Under the pieces are notes generated by a model that worked only from the letters and a program-made list of their open reading frames with translations, ran no database searches and was not told the DNA's origin. From NCBI GenBank assembly GCA_020850915.1, contig JADZDV010000169.1:1-9212 (forward strand): a DNA stretch of 9,212 nucleotides. Reading direction: 5' to 3'. The position numbers were made by a program, and so were the translations under genes. Position 1 is the stretch's first letter. Every line of letters begins with the position of its first letter. This stretch comes from Chloroflexota bacterium (GTDB lineage: Bacteria; Chloroflexota; UBA6077; JADZDV01). Positions 5,604 to 9,212 of the stretch are shown here, in pieces.

Positions 5604-6722
5604 ATGAGCTGGATGGCGCAGGCGCTCGACCTGGCCGATCGGGCCAAGGGGACATGCAGTCCGAACCCCGCGGTCGGCGCCATCGTCGTCCAATCGGGCA
5701 CGGTCGTGGGCCGCGGCAGCACTCGGCCGAAGGGGCAGGCGCACGCCGAGATCGTGGCGCTGGAGCAGGCGGGCGAGGCCGCCCGCGGCGCCGTGATGTA
5801 CGTGACACTCGAGCCGTGCGGCGAGGGCAAGCGCGGCCTGACCGGGCCGTGCAGCCGAGCGATTCTCCGGGCAGGCATCTCGGAGGTGCGCATTGCCACG
5901 CTCGATCGCAGCCCCTGGGTCGCAGGCCACGGCAAGCGGGAGCTGGAAGCGGCGGGCTTGACAATCGTCGTCGGCGAGCAGGCCGACCGAGCCGAGCGGT
6001 TGAACGAGGACTACTTCAAGTACGTCCAGACCGGGCTGCCGTGGGTCACCGTCAAGTACGCCATGACCCTCGATGGCAAGATAGCGACGCGCACCGGCTC
6101 GTCGCGCTGGATCAGTGGCGAGGCTGCGCGCGCCTGGGTGGGGCGCCAGCGTTCGCGCGCGGACGCCGTGCTGGTCGGTGTGGGCACTGTCCTGGCGGAT
6201 GACCCCGCGCTGACCGCGCGGATGCCGGATGGCGGGCTGCTCCCACGCCAGCCGCTGCGGGTCGTCCTGGACAGCCAGGGGCGTTTGCCAGCCGATAGCC
6301 GGCTGGCGAGCGGGGGCCTGCCGGGCCGAACGCTCGTCCTGACTACAGAGCGCGGTCGCGCCGCGCTCCGCCGACTTCCCGCGATCGACGTCTGCGTGCT
6401 TCGACCGACGGTGAACGGACAGGTCGATCCGCGGGCGGCATTGGAGGAGCTTGGGCGTCGCTCGGTGCTCCACGTCCTGGTGGAGGCCGGTGGCACACTG
6501 GTTGCCGCGCTGCTGGCGCATGGCCTGGTAGATCGCGTCGCCGCGTTCATCGCTCCCCGGCTTGCGGGCGGGGCGACGGCGCCGACCCCGGTCGGCGGCG
6601 CTGGAGCTGCTGAGATGGCGTCTGCCCTGGCGCTGCGCTCTGTGGAGATGGAGCGGCTTGGGGACGACGTCTTAGTGATGGGATACGTCGAGGGATGTTT
6701 ACCGGGATTGTCGAAGAGCTAG
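5604..6722 (+). CDS. ribD: RibD: diaminohydroxyphosphoribosylaminopyrimidine deaminase / 5-amino-6-(5-phosphoribosylamino)uracil reductase
   Basis: This 372-aa bifunctional enzyme does the second and third steps of the GTP branch of riboflavin synthesis: zinc-dependent deamination, then NADPH-dependent ribose side-chain reduction. Deaminase domain, about 1-145: PNPAVGAIVV (20-29), the zinc and proton-shuttle pair H47-A-E49, and zinc cysteines C72 and C83 in EPCGEGKRGLTGPC. The usual form is EPCSHYGRTPPC, so the loop here is two residues longer and lacks the SHYG sequence. Reductase domain, about 146-365: YAMTLDGKIATRTGSSRWIS, then ADAVLVGVGTVLADDP and VLVEAGGTL (usually VLVEGG). Length is normal. 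The ATG lies 3 nt after the helicase stop with no good ribosome binding site, which suggests translational coupling. The last 28 nt overlap ribE. The C-terminal tail CLPGLSKS comes from this overlap. Confidence 0.96.
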   Translation: MSWMAQALDLADRAKGTCSPNPAVGAIVVQSGTVVGRGSTRPKGQAHAEIVALEQAGEAARGAVMYVTLEPCGEGKRGLTGPCSRAILRAGISEVRIATLDRSPWVAGHGKRELEAAGLTIVVGEQADRAERLNEDYFKYVQTGLPWVTVKYAMTLDGKIATRTGSSRWISGEAARAWVGRQRSRADAVLVGVGTVLADDPALTARMPDGGLLPRQPLRVVLDSQGRLPADSRLASGGLPGRTLVLTTERGRAALRRLPAIDVCVLRPTVNGQVDPRAALEELGRRSVLHVLVEAGGTLVAALLAHGLVDRVAAFIAPRLAGGATAPTPVGGAGAAEMASALALRSVEMERLGDDVLVMGYVEGCLPGLSKS

Positions 6723-7315
6723 GCGACGTTCGCGAGATCCGCCAGGGGGAAGGCGTCACCGTGCGGATCGGCGCCGAGCAGGCGCTCGAGGGAACCCGTC
6801 TGGGCGACAGTATTGCTGTGGACGGCGTCTGTTTGACCGTCGCCGCGCTCGGAAGCGGCTGGTTCGAGGTTGGCCTAGCGCCTGAGACGTTGCGCCGTTC
6901 GGCGCTCAGCCAGCTCGATGCTGGCGGGCGGGTGAACCTCGAGCGCGCGCTCGCTGTTGGCGACCGCATGGGCGGGCACTACGTCCAGGGACACGTGGAC
7001 GCTACCGGGACGGTGTTGTCGCGCGAGCCGGATGGGGATTCCCTCCGGATGCGATTTTCGGTACCCTCTGCGCTAGAGCGGTACATCGTCGAAAAGGGGT
7101 TCATCGCGATCGATGGGATCAGCCTGACGATTACCGAGGTGGGAGCGGACTGGTTCGGCATCATGTTGATCGCGTACACGCAATCGAAAGTCACGCTGTC
7201 GGGCAAGCAGCCCGGCGCGCTGGTCAACCTGGAGGTTGATGTGTTGGCCAAGTATGCCGAGCGCATCTTGCTGGCGGGAGGGCGGGCTCATGCAGAAGAG
7301 AGCGGCGGGGACTAA
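6695..7315 (+). CDS. ribE: RibE: riboflavin synthase, alpha chain
   Basis: This 206-aa enzyme dismutates two molecules of 6,7-dimethyl-8-ribityllumazine to riboflavin plus the pyrimidine precursor. The two homologous barrel halves are plain. The N-terminal half (1-about 97) has MFTGIVEELG, GDSIAVDGVCLTV (38-50) and APETLRRS (62-69). The C-terminal half (about 98-200) has GGHYVQGHVDATG (93-105), EKGFIAIDGISLTI (133-146) and NLEVDVLAKYAERI (178-191). The motif that usually reads LIPHT or LIPxT near 158-162 is LIAYT here, losing the proline. This is the gene called ribE in many genomes and ribC in E. coli. The ATG start lies inside ribD (28-nt overlap), with GAGGG too close to act as a normal ribosome binding site, so translation probably depends on ribD. 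The 3' end overlaps ribBA by 26 nt. Confidence 0.96.
   Translation: MFTGIVEELGDVREIRQGEGVTVRIGAEQALEGTRLGDSIAVDGVCLTVAALGSGWFEVGLAPETLRRSALSQLDAGGRVNLERALAVGDRMGGHYVQGHVDATGTVLSREPDGDSLRMRFSVPSALERYIVEKGFIAIDGISLTITEVGADWFGIMLIAYTQSKVTLSGKQPGALVNLEVDVLAKYAERILLAGGRAHAEESGGD
7276..7282 (+). promoter_or_regulatory. Ribosome binding site that decides the ribBA start
   Basis: GGGAGGG lies 7 nt upstream of the ATG at 7290 and inside the ribE coding region. It favours that ATG over the in-frame ATGs at 7236, 7239 and 7254, which have no comparable site and would add a tail unlike the family. Confidence 0.7.
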
Positions 7316-8579
7316 GGCCGGTCGGGCCGCGCGCCCGTCCCGGGGACCGTTCATCAGCGTGCTCGAAGCTATCGAGGAGATGCGCGCGGGCCGCCTGATG
7401 CTCGTCGTCGACGACGAAGAGCGGGAGAACGAGGGCGATCTCGTCATCGCGGCCGAGCACTGCACGCCAGAGGCGGTCAACGTCATGGCGCGGCACGCCC
7501 GCGGTCTTGTCTGCATGCCGATGCTGGGCAACCGCCTGGACGAGCTGCGTATCGGCATGATGGTCGAGACGTCCGGCCGCAATCTCTCGACGGCCTTCAC
7601 CGTTTCGGTGGATGCGAAGGAGGGCGTGACAACCGGTATCTCAGCAGGCGACCGCGCCCGGACGGTCAAGAAGCTGATCGATCCGTGCTCGCGACCGGAG
7701 GACTTCGTTCGACCCGGACATCTCTTCCCGCTTCGGTACGCCGATGGCGGGGTGCTGCGGCGCGCGGGCCATACGGAAGCCTCCGTGGATCTCTGCAAGC
7801 TGGCCGGTCTCTATCCCGCCGCGGTCATCTGCGAGGTGATGAACGAAGACGGGACGATGGCCCGCCTGCCGGAGCTGCTGGCCTTGAGTCGCAAGCACCG
7901 CGTCAAGATCATCAGTGTGGCACAGCTCATCGAGTACCGCCGCCTCACCGAGACGCTCGTGCGCCGCGAGGTCGTCACCGATCTGCCGACCGAGTACGGG
8001 GAGTTCAAGGTTTACCTCTACCAGTCGCTCGTCTCTGACGAGCAGCACCTGGCGCTGGTCTACGGTGACATTCGAGAGAGCGAGAACCCCCCGCTGGTCC
8101 GGATGCACTCCGAGTGTCTGACCGGCGATGTCTTTGGCTCGCTGCGCTGTGACTGCGGCAAGCAGCTCAAGCTGGCGATGCAGCTCATCGCCGAGCTGGG
8201 CTGCGGGGCGGTCGTCTACCTACGCAGACACGAGGGGCGTGGTATCGGCTTGCTCGCCAAGCTGCGGGCGTACAATCTCCAGGACGACGGCATGGACACC
8301 GTGGAGGCGAACGAGTACCTGGGGTTCCCCGCGGACGCGCGCGACTACGGGATTGGCGCCCAGATCCTGGTAGATCTCGGCTGCTCGCGTATACGGCTGC
8401 TGACGAACAACCCGGGCAAGCGGGCGGGTATCCACGGATTCGGACTGGAGGTGGTCGAGCGAGTGCCGCTCGTCGCACCGTCGAACCCGCGCAACATCGA
8501 CTACCTGCGCGCGAAGCGCGACAAGATGGGGCACGAGCTGCCGGAGCTCGACTCGGAGCAGCAGGCGGGCAAGCAGTAG
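7290..8579 (+). CDS. ribBA: RibBA: 3,4-dihydroxy-2-butanone-4-phosphate synthase / GTP cyclohydrolase II
   Basis: This 429-aa fusion supplies both riboflavin precursors. RibB domain, about 21-218, makes DHBP from ribulose 5-phosphate: acidic metal and substrate loop [10 protein letters not shown] (41-50), [20 protein letters not shown] (101-120), [10 protein letters not shown] (141-150), [10 protein letters not shown] (159-168) and [10 protein letters not shown] (182-191). RibA domain, about 235-420, opens GTP and releases formate: [17 protein letters not shown] (273-289) with zinc ligands C276, C287 and C289; [10 protein letters not shown] (312-321); DTVEAN (336-341); [10 protein letters not shown] (351-360); LLTNNPGKR (370-378). 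All catalytic motifs of both halves look intact. Start chosen at 7290 because of the GGGAGGG site; the longer in-frame extension to 7236 is not family-like. The basic N-terminal tail (residues 1-19) is probably disordered. It overlaps ribE by 26 nt and is followed by ribH. Confidence 0.97.
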   Translation: MQKRAAGTKAGRAARPSRGPFISVLEAIEEMRAGRLMLVVDDEERENEGDLVIAAEHCTPEAVNVMARHARGLVCMPMLGNRLDELRIGMMVETSGRNLSTAFTVSVDAKEGVTTGISAGDRARTVKKLIDPCSRPEDFVRPGHLFPLRYADGGVLRRAGHTEASVDLCKLAGLYPAAVICEVMNEDGTMARLPELLALSRKHRVKIISVAQLIEYRRLTETLVRREVVTDLPTEYGEFKVYLYQSLVSDEQHLALVYGDIRESENPPLVRMHSECLTGDVFGSLRCDCGKQLKLAMQLIAELGCGAVVYLRRHEGRGIGLLAKLRAYNLQDDGMDTVEANEYLGFPADARDYGIGAQILVDLGCSRIRLLTNNPGKRAGIHGFGLEVVERVPLVAPSNPRNIDYLRAKRDKMGHELPELDSEQQAGKQ

Positions 8580-8595
8580 CAGGGAACACGCACGT

Positions 8596-8603
8596 GGAGG
8601 AGG
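8596..8603 (+). promoter_or_regulatory. Ribosome binding site that decides the ribH start
   Basis: GGAGGAGG is an exceptionally strong Shine-Dalgarno sequence and ends 5 nt before the GTG at 8609. It begins inside the alternative GTG at 8594, which itself has only AGGG 9 nt upstream. The site therefore argues for 8609. Confidence 0.65.
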
Positions 8604-8608
8604 CCTCG

Positions 8609-9100
8609 GTGGCGTTCGGCCGAGAGTATCGTGGCATGTACAACGCCCACGGGCTGCGATTCGGGCTAGTGGTGGCGGAGTTCAACGACACCATTGGCGC
8701 GCGGCTGCTGGAGGGCGCGCGCGGGTGTCTCCTCCGCCACGGCGCGCTGGAGCAGGATCTCGAAGTCGCCTGGGTGCCAGGCGCCTTCGAGATCCCACAG
8801 GTGGCGCAGCGCCTTGCTCGACAGGGCCGTTTCGCCGCGGTCATCTGCCTCGGGGCGGTCATCCGCGGCGCGACCTCGCACTACGACCTCGTGGCTGGTA
8901 ACGCCGCCTCGGGCGTTGCGCGGGTCGGGCTGGAGACTGGTGTCCCGATCATCTTCGGCGTCCTGACGACGGACACCATCGAGCAGGCGATCGAGCGATC
9001 AGGGACCAAGCAGGGGAACAAGGGTTGGGACGCCGCCTTGGCAGCGATGGAGATGGCCAGCCTGTTCCGGGCGATCGACGGTGTGGAATTGAAAGCCTAG
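8609..9100 (+). CDS. ribH: RibH: 6,7-dimethyl-8-ribityllumazine synthase
   Basis: This enzyme (163 aa from the chosen start) condenses 5-amino-6-ribitylaminouracil with 3,4-dihydroxy-2-butanone 4-phosphate; relatives form pentamers or 60-mer capsids. Seen in sequence: VVAEFND (21-27) with the ring-stacking Phe25, VPGAFEIP (56-63), [12 protein letters not shown] (82-93) with the catalytic His91, [17 protein letters not shown] (116-132) with phosphate-binding Arg130, and [17 protein letters not shown] (136-152). The family usually has GETxHxxxV where this protein has GATSHYDLV. Start: GTG at 8609 is preferred because GGAGGAGG ends 5 nt upstream and the product begins close to the family N-terminus. 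GTG at 8594 (168 aa) and ATG at 8636 (154 aa) are alternatives. The 29-nt gap from ribBA indicates the same operon. No terminator fits in the 7 nt before the convergent gene. Confidence 0.96.
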   Translation: MAFGREYRGMYNAHGLRFGLVVAEFNDTIGARLLEGARGCLLRHGALEQDLEVAWVPGAFEIPQVAQRLARQGRFAAVICLGAVIRGATSHYDLVAGNAASGVARVGLETGVPIIFGVLTTDTIEQAIERSGTKQGNKGWDAALAAMEMASLFRAIDGVELKA

Positions 9101-9107
9101 TGCAGGA

Positions 9108-9212
9108 TCAAGCTGCTTTGGCGGGAATGACGATGGTCGGATGCGGCTCAGAGTCGAAGGCAGCGTAGACCCGGTTGATGAGCTCGTCGGCGGTCAGCAG
9201 GCGGGCCGGTTC
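9108..9212 (-). CDS. C-terminal end of an unidentified protein, partial
   Basis: The frame is open from the right edge to a TGA at 9110-9108 and encodes 34 residues that include LLTADELINRVYAAFDSEPH followed by PTIVIPAKAA. The alternating helix-like and hydrophobic-strand pattern and the codon use look like real coding sequence. I do not recognise the family from this much. It converges on ribH, with only 7 nt between the two stop codons, so the ends of the two transcripts probably overlap. Confidence 0.55.
   Translation of the reverse strand, partial: EPARLLTADELINRVYAAFDSEPHPTIVIPAKAA

Noticed and set aside
5379..6521. Minus-strand 380-codon frame opposite the helicase end and ribD
   Set aside because: Long antisense frames are common in GC-rich genes. 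The product is rich in Arg, Ala and His with no motif, and both sense genes are unmistakable.
7236..7289. N-terminal extension of ribBA by 18 codons
   Set aside because: The extension is unlike RibB family starts, lies wholly within ribE, and has no ribosome binding site, whereas the ATG at 7290 has GGGAGGG 7 nt upstream.
7073..7798. Minus-strand 241-codon frame opposite ribE and ribBA
   Set aside because: It is an antisense shadow with Ser/Arg-rich low-complexity sequence and no start signals.
1..9212. CRISPR array, tRNA or rRNA genes, insertion sequence, integron, phage or defence genes
   Set aside because: No regularly spaced direct repeats, no tRNA-like cloverleaf or rRNA core sequences, no transposase or integrase motifs, and no terminal repeats were seen. 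The genes are conserved housekeeping or metabolic types.

Overview
This 9.2 kb, strongly GC-rich window is compact bacterial chromosome with single-copy housekeeping and metabolic genes and no sign of mobile DNA. The protein style (high-GC PcrA-type helicase, fused RibBA, a CoA-type Nudix protein, an MmgE/PrpD protein, and an M24-peptidase-like N-terminus beginning MAGKYAKGPFAVDWEERYDF) would suit a high-GC Chloroflexota/Thermomicrobia-like bacterium. That placement is an impression from recalled protein families, not a computed result.

Left part (1-1742). The 5' end of a minus-strand gene, possibly an M24/aminopeptidase-P-like protein, runs off the left edge. A gene-free stretch of 285 bp follows. 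Next is a divergent pair: a minus-strand Nudix hydrolase of the CoA-pyrophosphatase subgroup and a plus-strand four-repeat TPR protein. Both start codons lie 5-6 nt downstream of a TGCTAnnnT extended -10 box and lack a Shine-Dalgarno sequence, so both mRNAs look leaderless. The TPR gene converges on the next gene across a 149-bp spacer with two perfect inverted repeats.

Middle (1743-5600). A minus-strand MmgE/PrpD family protein is divergent from a UvrD/PcrA-type DNA helicase. The helicase has all SF1A motifs and the C-terminal Tudor-like domain.

Right part (5604-9100). A complete riboflavin set follows the helicase on the same strand: ribD (deaminase/reductase), ribE (riboflavin synthase), ribBA (DHBP synthase/GTP cyclohydrolase II) and ribH (lumazine synthase). 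The first three rib genes are packed with a 3-nt gap and then 28- and 26-nt overlaps, and ribH follows after a short gap with a strong ribosome binding site. Together these enzymes convert GTP and ribulose 5-phosphate to riboflavin, except for the separate phosphatase step. No FMN riboswitch is visible, and the group appears to be transcribed from the helicase promoter. The window ends in the 3' end of an unidentified minus-strand gene convergent with ribH.

The window is largely ordinary. The points most worth checking are the leaderless divergent pair, the helicase-headed rib operon without a riboswitch, and an altered zinc-loop in the RibD deaminase domain.
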